Made by a program: the position numbers and the translations under genes. Of a stretch of 64,000 bases of DNA, positions 27,083 through 36,272 are shown piece after piece. The DNA lies in assembly GCA_050289485.1 (NCBI GenBank), contig JBNKFV010000029.1:186001-250000 (forward strand). The letters run 5' to 3'. This DNA is from JBNKFV01 sp050289485. GTDB lineage: Bacteria; Pseudomonadota; Gammaproteobacteria; Pseudomonadales; Cellvibrionaceae. Under the pieces are notes generated by a model. The model was not told the origin of the DNA. It did not search any database and was given only the letters and a program-made list of their open reading frames with translations. Each line of letters starts with the position of its first letter. The stretch's first letter is position 1.

Positions 27083-27757
27083 TCACGGCAGTTCAAATTT
27101 ATAGCCGAGCCCGTAGACGGACTGAATAAACGCCTGAGTATCACCATTAACGGCGAGTTTTTTACGTAACTTTTTAATATGGCTGTCGATGGTTCTGTCG
27201 CTTACCACACGATAATCATTATAAATTCTGTCCATGATCTGATTGCGATTAAAAATGCGACCTGGTTCTTTGTACAGCAGGTAAAATAGGGCGAATTCTA
27301 CGGCCGTTAATTGGCAATCTTGGTTATTGATTTTTACCTGATGATTATCGGGAATCACCTGTAAGCCTACATGTTCAGCGATGTCTGCACCGAGTTGAAC
27401 ACGGCGCAAAATCGCTTTAATACGGGCCACCAGTTCACGTGGACTGTAGGGCTTGCAAAGGTAATCGTCGGCGCCTAGCTCCAACCCCAGTAGCCGGTCA
27501 ATCTCTTCTGTTTTTGCTGTGGTCATGATGACCGGTGTGTTGTTGCTGGTGCGTAGCGCTTTGCATATATCCAATCCATTCTTTCCCGGCAGCATCAGGT
27601 CGAGCACTATCAGGCTGGGCTGATAGTCGGCTATGGTTTCCAGTGCATGGGTACCTTCATGCAGCTGTTTCACTTGGTAGTTGGCGGCTTGCAGGTAATC
27701 GGCAACAATACCCGCTAGGTCTTGTTCGTCTTCAATAATTAAAATTTTTTCATTCAT
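27083..27757 (-). CDS. OmpR-family response regulator, BaeR-like
   Basis: A 224-residue DNA-binding response regulator. The receiver (1-118) has the acidic pair in IIEDEQD, the phosphorylated Asp in LIVLDLMLPG, and the conserved Thr and Lys (TTAKT, LCKPYSPRELVARI). The C-terminal winged helix has the recognition region DRTIDSHIKKLRKKL and ends VYGLGYKFELP. It lies 14 bases after the kinase gene, so the two form an operon. Similarity to BaeR is my reading of the sequence. The Spy-like gene follows on the same strand. Confidence 0.92.
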   Translation of the reverse strand: MNEKILIIEDEQDLAGIVADYLQAANYQVKQLHEGTHALETIADYQPSLIVLDLMLPGKNGLDICKALRTSNNTPVIMTTAKTEEIDRLLGLELGADDYLCKPYSPRELVARIKAILRRVQLGADIAEHVGLQVIPDNHQVKINNQDCQLTAVEFALFYLLYKEPGRIFNRNQIMDRIYNDYRVVSDRTIDSHIKKLRKKLAVNGDTQAFIQSVYGLGYKFELP

Positions 27758-27771
27758 CGTATTAATGGGGT

Positions 27772-29226
27772 TTAGTCCTTCAGCGGTAACTGTACGGTGA
27801 TTTGTAAGCCACCGAGGCTCGATAGTGAAGCATTAATATCGCCACCGTGCGCATCCACAATATTTTTGCAGATGGCTAAGCCAAGCCCTGCCCCACCTGT
27901 CTGACGGTTGCGTGAGGCTTCCACGCGATACAATCGATCAAACAATTTGCTGAATTCTGCTGTCGGAGGGGCCGGTGGTGAGTCTTCTAATGTGATGGTC
28001 AGCGTTGTGTTGGTGGTTGCAGCACGTAATAGAACAGTTCCGGGGGCTTCTGTGTATTTGAGGCTGTTCTGCAGCAGGTTGTTCAATAATTGCAGTAAGC
28101 GCTTTTCGTCGGCATAAATGGTGGTGTCTGCGTTAACTTCCAATTTGCTGCGCAAGGTTAGCCCGGTTTGCTCAAATGCTGTGGTTGAGCTTGCTATAAG
28201 GCGTTCTAGCAGCGGGTGTAATTTGATATCTTCACGACGGTAATTGAGTGCACCGAGGTCACTGAGGGAGAGCTGGTAAAGATCGTCAATAAGGTGGGAT
28301 AGCTCGTCTACCTTGTCCAATAAGCGGCTCAGGTTTTCGCCAGAAGATGGCCGCACACCGTCAATAAGCGCTTCCACCTGCGCTTTCAATACTGCCAGGG
28401 GGGTGCGTAGCTCGTGAGAAATGTCAGCCACCCACTGTTTCCGTGCAATTTCGTTGGCCTCGAGGGTTTTGGCCAGGGCATTGAAGTGGTTTGACAGTTG
28501 GCCTATCTCGTCTGCCGTATCCACAGGCACTTGGGACTGGTAGTTGCCCGATCGCATTAAGCGCGTCGCATCACTGAGTCTGATAATAGGTTTTGTCCAG
28601 CGGTTCGCTAAAGGCAGTATGATCACCAGCGCGATAATAATTGCGCTGCCAGCGATCCATAGTGAATTATGCAATTGTTGCTGCAAAAATCGGCGATCCA
28701 GCTGATAAGACGCCAGATCTGGCACTAAATAGCTAATGTATCCAATTGGTTGGCCATTCAGCTTGATCGCATAGAAGGTAATATTATCGCCCTGTTCGCC
28801 ACTGCCCGCTATCCATTTGCGTTCAGCGTCCCAAAGTGACATGTCGTATTGTCTGGCCCGTGGGTGTGGGTTTCTGTTTGCTTCCCGGTCTGTGCGATAG
28901 AAGCCTTGCGGTGGCTCTGGTGGAGTGCCTGCGGGCATTGAGTTTTTGTAGCGCATTCGATCCGGTGGAGTCAAAGAACGGCGTAGCAGGCTTTCCCAGT
29001 GTTGCGGATTTTGTCTGAATGCTGCCCAGGAGCGGTTCTGTTGGTACACCTCTAGGGCCAGATAGGCCACACGTTGTACATCTCTTTTGGTGCGTTCTTC
29101 AATGTGGTGCAAAAAAGTACGGTTCATAGAGATTCGGCTGACCACTACAACCGTAACTACTACGAGAATCACCGCTACCGTGAACGCAAGGCTCAGCTTG
29201 AATGAGATTGATTTGAAAAATGCCAT
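27772..29226 (-). CDS. Sensor histidine kinase, BaeS-like
   Basis: A 484-residue inner-membrane kinase. It has a membrane helix near the start, a periplasmic sensor of about 150 residues rich in Pro and Arg, a second helix, HAMP, a dimerisation domain with the phosphorylated His in DISHELRTPLAVLKAQ, and an ATPase domain with NNLLQNSLKYT and GGAGLGLAICKNIV. The last motifs resemble BaeS, which senses envelope stress. I take ATG 29226 as the start because the first helix then follows at once; a longer frame reaches 29316. It is divergent from rlmE. Confidence 0.9.
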   Translation of the reverse strand: MAFFKSISFKLSLAFTVAVILVVVTVVVVSRISMNRTFLHHIEERTKRDVQRVAYLALEVYQQNRSWAAFRQNPQHWESLLRRSLTPPDRMRYKNSMPAGTPPEPPQGFYRTDREANRNPHPRARQYDMSLWDAERKWIAGSGEQGDNITFYAIKLNGQPIGYISYLVPDLASYQLDRRFLQQQLHNSLWIAGSAIIIALVIILPLANRWTKPIIRLSDATRLMRSGNYQSQVPVDTADEIGQLSNHFNALAKTLEANEIARKQWVADISHELRTPLAVLKAQVEALIDGVRPSSGENLSRLLDKVDELSHLIDDLYQLSLSDLGALNYRREDIKLHPLLERLIASSTTAFEQTGLTLRSKLEVNADTTIYADEKRLLQLLNNLLQNSLKYTEAPGTVLLRAATTNTTLTITLEDSPPAPPTAEFSKLFDRLYRVEASRNRQTGGAGLGLAICKNIVDAHGGDINASLSSLGGLQITVQLPLKD

Positions 29227-29427
29227 GGTATGTTGCCAAAAAGTCGCGGGTAACAGTGTAAGCCCGGTTGCGGGTTTTGTTGTGATTTTCATGGAGGATG
29301 CTGAATTTTTCCACAATTTAGGCCTCGGTGAGACCTGTCTCCAGGTTTGCTGCTAATCAGGTAACCAGTACAGGTTATCTACGGTACAATGGGCTTTGTA
29401 TTGGTTTTAATTGCACTAGGTATCTTC

Positions 29428-30048
29428 ATGTCCCGCTCCAAAAGCAGCCACCGCTGGTTACGCGAACACTTTAACGATCCTTACGTCAAGCAGTCGCAGA
29501 AAGACGGCTACCGTTCCCGGGCCAGCTACAAACTGATCGAGCTGGACGAGAAAGACCGCCTTTTTCGGCCTGGTAGCGTGGTGGTCGATCTTGGTGCAGC
29601 CCCAGGAGGATGGTCGCAAGTGGCCGTGCAGAGAGTAGGTGGCAAGGGCATGGTACTGGCCTCCGATATTCTGCCCATGGACAGTATTGCCGGCGTTGAG
29701 TTTATTCAGGGTGATTTTACCGAAGAGGTCGTTTTTCAGAATCTGCTGGATAGTTTGGGGGAACGACGGGCTGATCTTGTAATCTCAGATATGGCCCCCA
29801 ATATGAGTGGAGTGACAGATATTGATCAGCCCCGCTCGATGTACCTGGTCGAGCTGGCCTTGGACATGGCCCAGAATGTGTTGAAGCCCGGTGGCACCTT
29901 TGTTGCAAAGGTGTTTCAGGGGGAGGGTTTTGACGAATTGGTTAAAAATGCCCGTAGCTGCTTTTCTAAAGTGTTAACCCGCAAGCCAGGCTCGTCAAGG
30001 CCCCGTTCTAGAGAGGTTTACCTGGTGGCCAAGGGCTTTAAAGGGTAA
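29428..30048 (+). CDS. rlmE: 23S rRNA 2'-O-ribose methyltransferase RlmE
   Basis: RlmE (FtsJ/RrmJ) methylates U2552 of 23S rRNA with SAM. The 206-residue product has the catalytic tetrad K-D-K-E, seen in RASYKL, ISDMAPN, VAKVFQG and SREVYLVAK, and the SAM-binding LGAAPGGWSQVA. The ATG at 29428 gives the family start MSRSKSSHRWL; residues before it would be a spurious hydrophobic extension. It heads rlmE-ftsH-folP-glmM. Confidence 0.97.
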   Translation: MSRSKSSHRWLREHFNDPYVKQSQKDGYRSRASYKLIELDEKDRLFRPGSVVVDLGAAPGGWSQVAVQRVGGKGMVLASDILPMDSIAGVEFIQGDFTEEVVFQNLLDSLGERRADLVISDMAPNMSGVTDIDQPRSMYLVELALDMAQNVLKPGGTFVAKVFQGEGFDELVKNARSCFSKVLTRKPGSSRPRSREVYLVAKGFKG

Positions 30049-30228
30049 AGATACCGCCAAGGTTTGGCTGGTAAACAACATGGTGCCGCTGCTACAGCCG
30101 CTATACTGTATGTGTGGTTGCCGGTTATAACGGCAATAAGTTCTGTTTATGAGCTTAAGTATTGTCTCAATCAGCGCGCAGGCGGCATACTGATGCCTGT
30201 GCAAATTAGGTAAATAGAGGGTAGGTCC

Positions 30229-32154
30229 TTGAACGACATGGCAAAAAACCTGGTGTTATGGCTGGTTATCGCAGCAGTTCTGCTGATGGTGTTTCAGAAT
30301 TTCAGTAAACCAACTGAGGCCAATGACATCACCTACTCTGAGTTCGTTTCTGAAGTTCAGTCGAATCAGGTTAAGTCAGTTACCGTTGATGGGCTGATTA
30401 TTTATGGTGAGCGGTTCGATAACCGTACCTTCAAGACCGTTCGTCCGCCGCTGGCCGATGCCAAGTTAATGGACGATTTGTTGAATCATCGGGTTGAGGT
30501 AAAAGGCCGCGAGCCAGAAAAACCCAGCCTGTTGCAGCAGCTGCTGGTAGCCAGTTTTCCCATTCTGTTGATTCTCGCTATTTTCATGTTCTTTATGCGG
30601 CAAATGCAGGGCGGCGCTGGTGGTCGTGGTGGCCCCATGAGCTTTGGCAAGAGTAAAGCTCGCCTGCTGGGTGAAGACCAGATCAAAACCACGTTTGCCG
30701 ACGTGGCCGGCGTTGACGAAGCGAAAGAAGATGTACAGGAACTGGTTGAGTTCTTGCGCGACCCCTCTCGTTTCCAGCGTTTGGGTGGACAGATTCCGCG
30801 TGGCGTATTGATGGCAGGCCCTCCTGGTACGGGTAAAACCCTGTTAGCGAAGGCGATTGCTGGTGAAGCTAAAGTGCCGTTTTTCTCGATTTCGGGTTCC
30901 GACTTCGTAGAGATGTTCGTGGGTGTGGGTGCTTCGCGTGTGCGTGATATGTTTGATCAGGCCAAAAAACAGGCGCCTTGCATCATCTTTATTGACGAGA
31001 TTGATGCGGTTGGTCGCCATCGTGGCGGCGGTCATGGCGGTGGCCACGACGAGCGAGAGCAAACTCTGAACCAGTTGCTGGTGGAAATGGACGGTTTTGA
31101 AGGCAACGAAGGTATTATTGTCATTGCTGCCACCAACCGCCCGGATGTGCTCGATAAGGCGCTGTTGCGCCCTGGTCGCTTTGACCGTCAGGTGTTCGTA
31201 GGCTTGCCCGATATTCGTGGTCGTGAGCAGATTCTCAAGGTTCACATACGCAAAGTACCGTTGGACGAGAGCGTAAAAGCCTCGGTAATTGCTCGCGGTA
31301 CCCCAGGGTTTTCCGGTGCTGATCTGGCTAACCTGGTGAATGAGGCAGCGCTGTTTGCCGCGCGTGCCAACAAGCGCATTGTGACCATGGATGAATTTGA
31401 GCGTGCCCGCGACAAGATTTTGATGGGTGCAGAGCGCAAGACCATGGTGATGAGCGAGAAAGAAAAGGAAAACACCGCTTATCATGAAGCGGGTCACGCG
31501 ATTATTGGTCGTTTGGTGCCAGAGCACGATCCAGTACACAAGGTAACCATTATTCCTCGTGGTCGTGCGCTGGGCGTTACACAGTTTTTGCCGGAGAGCG
31601 ACAAATACAGTTTGAGCAAGCGTGCTATCGAATCGCAGATTTGTTCACTGTTTGGTGGCCGCTTGGCCGAAGAGATGACCTTGGGTTTTGAAGGCGTCAC
31701 CACCGGTGCATCAAATGATATTGAGCGGGCAACCGACTTGGCTCGCAACATGGTGACCAAGTGGGGGCTTTCGGAAAAACTGGGGCCGTTGCACTATGGC
31801 GAAGATGAGCGTGCGATGCCGGGCGCTGGTACACCAAACTATTCGGGTGCGACGTCTAAAACCATTGACGAAGAGGTTCGTCGTATCGTCGATGACTGTT
31901 ACCAGCGCGCTAAAAAGTTACTGGAAGAAAACCGTGATATTCTCGAAGCTATGAAAAATGCCTTAATGGAGTATGAAACCATTGATGCAGAACAGGTTGA
32001 TGACCTGATGGCTCGACGAAAAGTACGTCCACCACGTGACTGGCACGACAATGACTACACTGGAAGCACGCCCCAAGGCGGTGTATCTGACGAAGATAAG
32101 AACGCTAAAGGTGCCGCCAGTGGCCCGATTGGTGGCCCTGCCAAAGATCATTAA
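30229..32154 (+). CDS. ftsH: Membrane AAA protease FtsH
   Basis: FtsH is the ATP- and zinc-dependent protease that removes damaged membrane proteins and regulators such as sigma-32. The 641-residue product has two membrane helices (about 5-23 and 100-120), Walker A GPPGTGKT, Walker B IIFIDEID, an SRH with ATNRPD...RPGRFDR, and the zinc site HEAGH. The TTG start gives MNDMAKNLVLW, the same N-terminus as in pseudomonads; ATG 30238 is the alternative. A terminator-like hairpin separates it from folP. Confidence 0.98.
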   Translation: MNDMAKNLVLWLVIAAVLLMVFQNFSKPTEANDITYSEFVSEVQSNQVKSVTVDGLIIYGERFDNRTFKTVRPPLADAKLMDDLLNHRVEVKGREPEKPSLLQQLLVASFPILLILAIFMFFMRQMQGGAGGRGGPMSFGKSKARLLGEDQIKTTFADVAGVDEAKEDVQELVEFLRDPSRFQRLGGQIPRGVLMAGPPGTGKTLLAKAIAGEAKVPFFSISGSDFVEMFVGVGASRVRDMFDQAKKQAPCIIFIDEIDAVGRHRGGGHGGGHDEREQTLNQLLVEMDGFEGNEGIIVIAATNRPDVLDKALLRPGRFDRQVFVGLPDIRGREQILKVHIRKVPLDESVKASVIARGTPGFSGADLANLVNEAALFAARANKRIVTMDEFERARDKILMGAERKTMVMSEKEKENTAYHEAGHAIIGRLVPEHDPVHKVTIIPRGRALGVTQFLPESDKYSLSKRAIESQICSLFGGRLAEEMTLGFEGVTTGASNDIERATDLARNMVTKWGLSEKLGPLHYGEDERAMPGAGTPNYSGATSKTIDEEVRRIVDDCYQRAKKLLEENRDILEAMKNALMEYETIDAEQVDDLMARRKVRPPRDWHDNDYTGSTPQGGVSDEDKNAKGAASGPIGGPAKDH

Positions 32155-32180
32155 CTGTTCTTTACTTGCAGATAACCACT

Positions 32181-32212
32181 TGCACCGGCTGAGGCCGGTG
32201 CAGTCATTTTTA
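32181..32212 (+). terminator. Hairpin after ftsH
   Basis: TGCACCGGC, loop TGAG, GCCGGTGCA, then GTCATTTTTA. The stem is strong but the T-run is displaced, so it may be a partial terminator that still lets folP be read. Confidence 0.6.
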
Positions 32213-32231
32213 CAGGTCGAAAGTATTGGCT

Positions 32232-33074
32232 ATGAAATTACAGTGTGCGGGTAAGTGGTTAGACTGCTCACGCCCGGTTGTGATGGGCATTTTAAATACC
32301 ACCCCCGATTCCTTTTCCGACGGCGGTAGCTATTTTCGCGATGGCAAGGTTGATTTGTCTCTGGTATTAAAGCGTGCGGAAACCATGCTCAAGGAAGGCG
32401 CTGCTATTCTCGATGTGGGGGGGGAGTCAACCCGCCCAGGCGCAGCGGTGGTATCCGAGGCTGAAGAGCTGGATCGCGTCGTGCCAGTGGTGAGTGCCTT
32501 GCGTGCAGAATTTGAGACCTTGGTGTCGGTAGATACCAGTACGCCCAGTGTCATACTGGAGTCAGCAAAAGCCGGGGCTGGTCTGATTAATGATGTAAGA
32601 GCCTTGCAGCGTGATGGGGCTCTGGCAGCTGCCAGTCAAACTGGCTTACCGGTTTGCCTGATGCATATGCAGGGTGCGCCGGATACCATGCAAAACAACC
32701 CGGATTATACCAGTGTGGTTGATGACGTAGAGGCTTTTTTAACCGCCCGAGTGGATGCCTGTGTGGCTGCTGGTATAGCGAAGGAGCAGATCATTCTTGA
32801 CCCTGGCTATGGTTTTGGCAAAACCGTAGCACATAACATTGACCTGTTGCGCCATTTAGACCGCATCGTGGATTTAGGTTATCCAGTGTTGGTTGGGTTT
32901 TCCAGAAAATCTATGATCGGCAAGATGCTCGGACGGGATGTTGACGAAAGGCTTGCTGGCAGTTTGGCGTTGGCGATAATGTCGGCACAAAAAGGCGCTC
33001 ATATATTCAGGGTGCACGACGTGGCGGCAACCCGTGATGTGTTGGATATGCTCGTGGCGGTTGAGCGCGCCTAG
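32232..33074 (+). CDS. folP: Dihydropteroate synthase
   Basis: FolP joins p-aminobenzoate to the pterin in folate synthesis and is the sulfonamide target. The 280-residue TIM barrel has GILNTTPDSFSDGG, DVGGESTRPG, the loop LDPGYGFGK and GFSRKSMIG, all family landmarks. ATG 32232 gives MKLQCAGKWLD, like E. coli; a TTG two codons earlier is possible. It is followed by glmM 40 bases later, the standard pair. Confidence 0.97.
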   Translation: MKLQCAGKWLDCSRPVVMGILNTTPDSFSDGGSYFRDGKVDLSLVLKRAETMLKEGAAILDVGGESTRPGAAVVSEAEELDRVVPVVSALRAEFETLVSVDTSTPSVILESAKAGAGLINDVRALQRDGALAAASQTGLPVCLMHMQGAPDTMQNNPDYTSVVDDVEAFLTARVDACVAAGIAKEQIILDPGYGFGKTVAHNIDLLRHLDRIVDLGYPVLVGFSRKSMIGKMLGRDVDERLAGSLALAIMSAQKGAHIFRVHDVAATRDVLDMLVAVERA

Positions 33075-33114
33075 TTATTACTCGCTATTAATAGCACTGC
33101 AGCCAGGGGGAAAC

Positions 33115-34452
33115 ATGGCAAGAGAATTTTTTGGGACAGATGGTATCCGTGGGCGCGTGGGTGAAGGTGCAATTACCCCGGAGTTTGTACTGCGTTTAGG
33201 CTGGGCTGCTGGTCGTGTACTGGCGCGGCACGGCTCGGGGCATAACCTCATTCTTATTGGTAAAGACACCCGTATTTCCGGCTATATGTTCGAGTCTGCG
33301 TTACAAGCGGGTATTATCAGTGCGGGCGTGGATGTCGGCTTATTGGGGCCGATGCCGACGCCGGCGATTGCCTACCTCACCCGAACCTTTCAGGCCAAGG
33401 CCGGTATTGTGATCAGTGCCTCTCACAATCCGTACTATGACAATGGTATTAAATTCTTCAACGGCGAGGGCCGTAAATTGGCCGACGAGATTGAAGAAGC
33501 CATTGAGGAAGAATTAAAACTGCCCATGGTTACCAGCGAACAGCTGGGCAAAGCGCGCCGCATCAGTGATGCTTCGGGGCGTTATATTGAATTCTGTAAA
33601 GGCACTATCCCGCGCGATTTCACCCTCAGTAAGCTGAAAATCGTGGTCGATTGCGCCAACGGTGCCACTTATCATATTGCGCCAGATGTTTTTCGCGAGC
33701 TCGGTGCCGAAGTGATTCAAACCGCCGTGTCACCCAACGGTGTCAATATTAACGAAAACTGTGGTTCCACCAAGCTGGAGCCTCTGCAAGCGAAGGTCCT
33801 GGAAACTGGGGCAGACTTGGGGATCGCTTTTGACGGTGATGGCGACCGGGTACTGATGGTTGACCATAAAGGCGAGCAGGTCGATGGCGATGAACTGTTG
33901 TACATCATTGCTGCCGACCGCTACCGCAATCATCGAGCATGCTCAGGTGTTGTCGGTACACTGATGAGTAATCTGGGGTTTGAACTGGCGATCAAGCAGC
34001 TCGGTACCGACTTCGCTCGGGCCAAAGTGGGTGATCGCTACGTATTGGAAACCATGGCGCAAAAAGGTTGGGCTTTGGGCGGCGAGTCGTCAGGCCATAT
34101 TATCTGCAACGATGTAACCACCACGGGTGATGGGGTGATTGCTGCACTGCAGGTTGTATCCGCACTCGTGCATAACAATGAGTGTTTGCACGATGCCAAA
34201 CAAGGAATGCGCAAGTTTCCGCAAACCATGATCAATGTGCGGGTGTCAGAGAAGTTTCCGGTGGAGCAGAATACTGAGGTTCAGCAGGCGGTGACTGAGG
34301 CAGAAGCTAAACTTGCAGGGCGCGGGCGAGTTCTGTTGCGGCCTTCAGGCACCGAACCAGTGATCAGGGTAATGGTGGAAGGTGAAGACCAGCCTCTGGT
34401 GAAGCAATTGGCCAAACATCTGGCGGCAGTTGTTGAAGGCGCGGCGCCGTGA
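33115..34452 (+). CDS. glmM: Phosphoglucosamine mutase
   Basis: GlmM converts glucosamine-6-phosphate to glucosamine-1-phosphate, which feeds peptidoglycan and LPS. The 445-residue product has the active serine in VISASHNPYYDNG (Ser about 103), the Mg loop AFDGDGDRVLMVD and the substrate loop GGESSGHII, and ends with the phosphate-binding RPSGTEPVIRVMVEG. ATG 33115 follows an AGGGGG ribosome site. Confidence 0.98.
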   Translation: MAREFFGTDGIRGRVGEGAITPEFVLRLGWAAGRVLARHGSGHNLILIGKDTRISGYMFESALQAGIISAGVDVGLLGPMPTPAIAYLTRTFQAKAGIVISASHNPYYDNGIKFFNGEGRKLADEIEEAIEEELKLPMVTSEQLGKARRISDASGRYIEFCKGTIPRDFTLSKLKIVVDCANGATYHIAPDVFRELGAEVIQTAVSPNGVNINENCGSTKLEPLQAKVLETGADLGIAFDGDGDRVLMVDHKGEQVDGDELLYIIAADRYRNHRACSGVVGTLMSNLGFELAIKQLGTDFARAKVGDRYVLETMAQKGWALGGESSGHIICNDVTTTGDGVIAALQVVSALVHNNECLHDAKQGMRKFPQTMINVRVSEKFPVEQNTEVQQAVTEAEAKLAGRGRVLLRPSGTEPVIRVMVEGEDQPLVKQLAKHLAAVVEGAAP

Positions 34453-34571
34453 CTTAATAGCGAGCCCTCTTTGGCTGCCGGGCATGGGGCGTTGTATCTT
34501 GGTGGATTCTTCGCTAAGATTTGCGCCCTTTTGGATGTCGGCGAACTACGACTCACATTAATGGAAAAACG

Positions 34572-35312
34572 ATGCGACGACCTCTCATAGTCGGTAACTG
34601 GAAGATGAATGGTTGCGCCAGTGCCAATAAAGCGCTGATTGATGGTGTGGTTGCGGCCTGGAAAGGCGTTCATCAGGCTGAGGTGGGTGTTTGCCCCTCT
34701 TATGTGTACCTGCTAGATGTGCTTAAGCAGTTGGAAAACAGCAATATTGCCGTAGGTGCGCAAGATGTCAGTAGCCGCGAAGATGGCGCGTTTACTGGTG
34801 AGGTTTCGGCCGCTATGCTCGCAGACATTCAGTGCCAATTTGTCATTGTTGGGCATTCTGAGCGTCGCGAGTATTTTGCTGAGTCCGATGGGTTTGTAGC
34901 GAAAAAATTTGATGTTGCTCAAAAGGCAGGGTTAACACCGATTTTGTGTGTTGGCGAAACACGCGAGCAGCGAGAAGCCGGAGAGGCTTTACTGATTATT
35001 GCGGAACAGCTAAAAGCTGTACTCGATTTGTGTGGCCGAGATGCTTTCCGCAAAGCCGTTATCGCTTATGAACCTGTTTGGGCTATAGGTACCGGTTTGA
35101 CTGCAACACCTGAACAAGCGCAGGAAGTGCATGCATTTATCCGTGAGCAGTTAGGACAGATTGGCCAGCAAGTGCGCATTTTGTACGGTGGCAGTGTAAA
35201 GCCAGATAATGCGGCAGAGCTGTTCGCACAAGCTGATATTGATGGTGCGCTCGTAGGTGGCGCTTCACTGAAGGCAGATGACTTTGTTGCGATTTGTCGT
35301 GCTGCTGAATAA
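34572..35312 (+). CDS. tpiA: Triosephosphate isomerase
   Basis: TpiA interconverts dihydroxyacetone phosphate and glyceraldehyde-3-phosphate. The 246-residue barrel has the start RRPLIVGNWKMNG with the catalytic Lys, the His in IVGHSERREYF, the Glu in AYEPVWAIGTG, and the phosphate loop LYGGSVKPDN. ATG 34572 is the start that gives a normal N-terminus. It stands before secG, the usual neighbour. Confidence 0.98.
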   Translation: MRRPLIVGNWKMNGCASANKALIDGVVAAWKGVHQAEVGVCPSYVYLLDVLKQLENSNIAVGAQDVSSREDGAFTGEVSAAMLADIQCQFVIVGHSERREYFAESDGFVAKKFDVAQKAGLTPILCVGETREQREAGEALLIIAEQLKAVLDLCGRDAFRKAVIAYEPVWAIGTGLTATPEQAQEVHAFIREQLGQIGQQVRILYGGSVKPDNAAELFAQADIDGALVGGASLKADDFVAICRAAE

Positions 35313-35364
35313 AGATTGATTGAAAAAACTTTTTACTAAAGCGTAGGCTTTTTCTGAGAAAACT

Positions 35365-35751
35365 ATGGAAAATATTATTCTGGTTGTACACATCCTGGCT
35401 GCTCTGGGCATTATCGGATTGATTTTGCTGCAGCAGGGCAAAGGCGCAGAAATGGGCGCTTCTTTTGGCGCAGGTGCTTCTCAAACTGTTTTTGGAAGTG
35501 CGGGTAGTGGTAACTTTTTCAGTCGCTTAACCGCTATTTTGGCGGCTGTATTTTTTGTCACCAGTTTTGGTTTGGCTATCGTTGCCAAAGATAATGCATC
35601 CGTAAAAGTGGATGATGCTATTCCTGCCGTAGTGGAAATGCAGGACAATGATGTACCTGCTATGGATCAGTCGATGCCCGCCGACGATTCAGAAATACCG
35701 GTTTCAACTGAAGAAAATACTGGCGGCGAAGAAATTCCTGCGGCACAATAG
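35365..35751 (+). CDS. secG: Protein translocase subunit SecG
   Basis: SecG is the small helper subunit of the SecYEG channel. The 128-residue product has two membrane helices (about 3-22 and 50-70), and the conserved loop LQQGKGAEMGASFGAG with the Gly/Ala-rich stretch after it. The C-terminal 50 residues are acidic and low in complexity, longer than in E. coli. tRNA-Leu follows, as in pseudomonads. Confidence 0.96.
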   Translation: MENIILVVHILAALGIIGLILLQQGKGAEMGASFGAGASQTVFGSAGSGNFFSRLTAILAAVFFVTSFGLAIVAKDNASVKVDDAIPAVVEMQDNDVPAMDQSMPADDSEIPVSTEENTGGEEIPAAQ

Positions 35752-35864
35752 CGCCCTCTTCAAAACGGCCCCGGTCGTAGGCATAAAGCCTGAAATTTAA
35801 GCGCAGCATGTAGGTTAGGTTTTGCGCTGATACTTACAAGGTATCAAGTAAAACGTTTAACATA

Positions 35865-35888
35865 GCCCAAGTGGTGGATGGTAGACGC
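35865..35888 (+). pseudogene. Fragment of a tRNA-Leu 5' half
   Basis: GCCCAAGTGGTGGA followed by TGGTAGACGC repeats the first 28 bases of the intact tRNA-Leu 133 bases downstream, with a small deletion in the D-loop. No anticodon or T-arm follows, so it is a dead partial copy. Confidence 0.7.
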
Positions 35889-35997
35889 CGCACAGGATGT
35901 GCAAGTGTCGCGTGAGGCAGGACGCCGGTAGCGACCACGCGTAGCGTGTTGTTTGAGAAGGCACGCAACGATCGGTAGTAACATAGTTTAAAAATAT

Positions 35998-36082
35998 GCC
36001 CAAGTGGTGGAATTGGTAGACACGCTATCTTGAGGGGGTAGTGGCGTAAGCCGTGCCGGTTCAAGTCCGGCCTTGGGCACCA
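35998..36082 (+). tRNA. tRNA-Leu (GAG)
   Basis: An 85-base class II tRNA. The acceptor GCCCAAG pairs with CTTGGGC, the anticodon stem CTATC/GGTAG carries the loop TTGAGGG with GAG, there is a variable arm, the T-arm is CCGGTTCAAGTCCGG, and CCA is encoded. It follows secG. The conserved gene block ends here. Confidence 0.96.
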
Positions 36083-36272
36083 TTGTTTTCTAACGTTTTA
36101 CTTTCACCATTCTTAAAGATGGCTCATTCATGTTGATGATGAAGAGTTCGCATCCCTGCCTCACCTGATTGAACATTATTACCTAGTTTGTCACCTGTTT
36201 TATACGGCAATCCAGCATGCCTCTGTAGCCGTAATAATACCTTCTACTGTGTTATTTTCGGGATAAAACAGC

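Noticed and set aside
35889..35997. Second complete tRNA upstream of tRNA-Leu
   Set aside because: After the 5' fragment no anticodon arm or T-arm with GGTTCAA follows.
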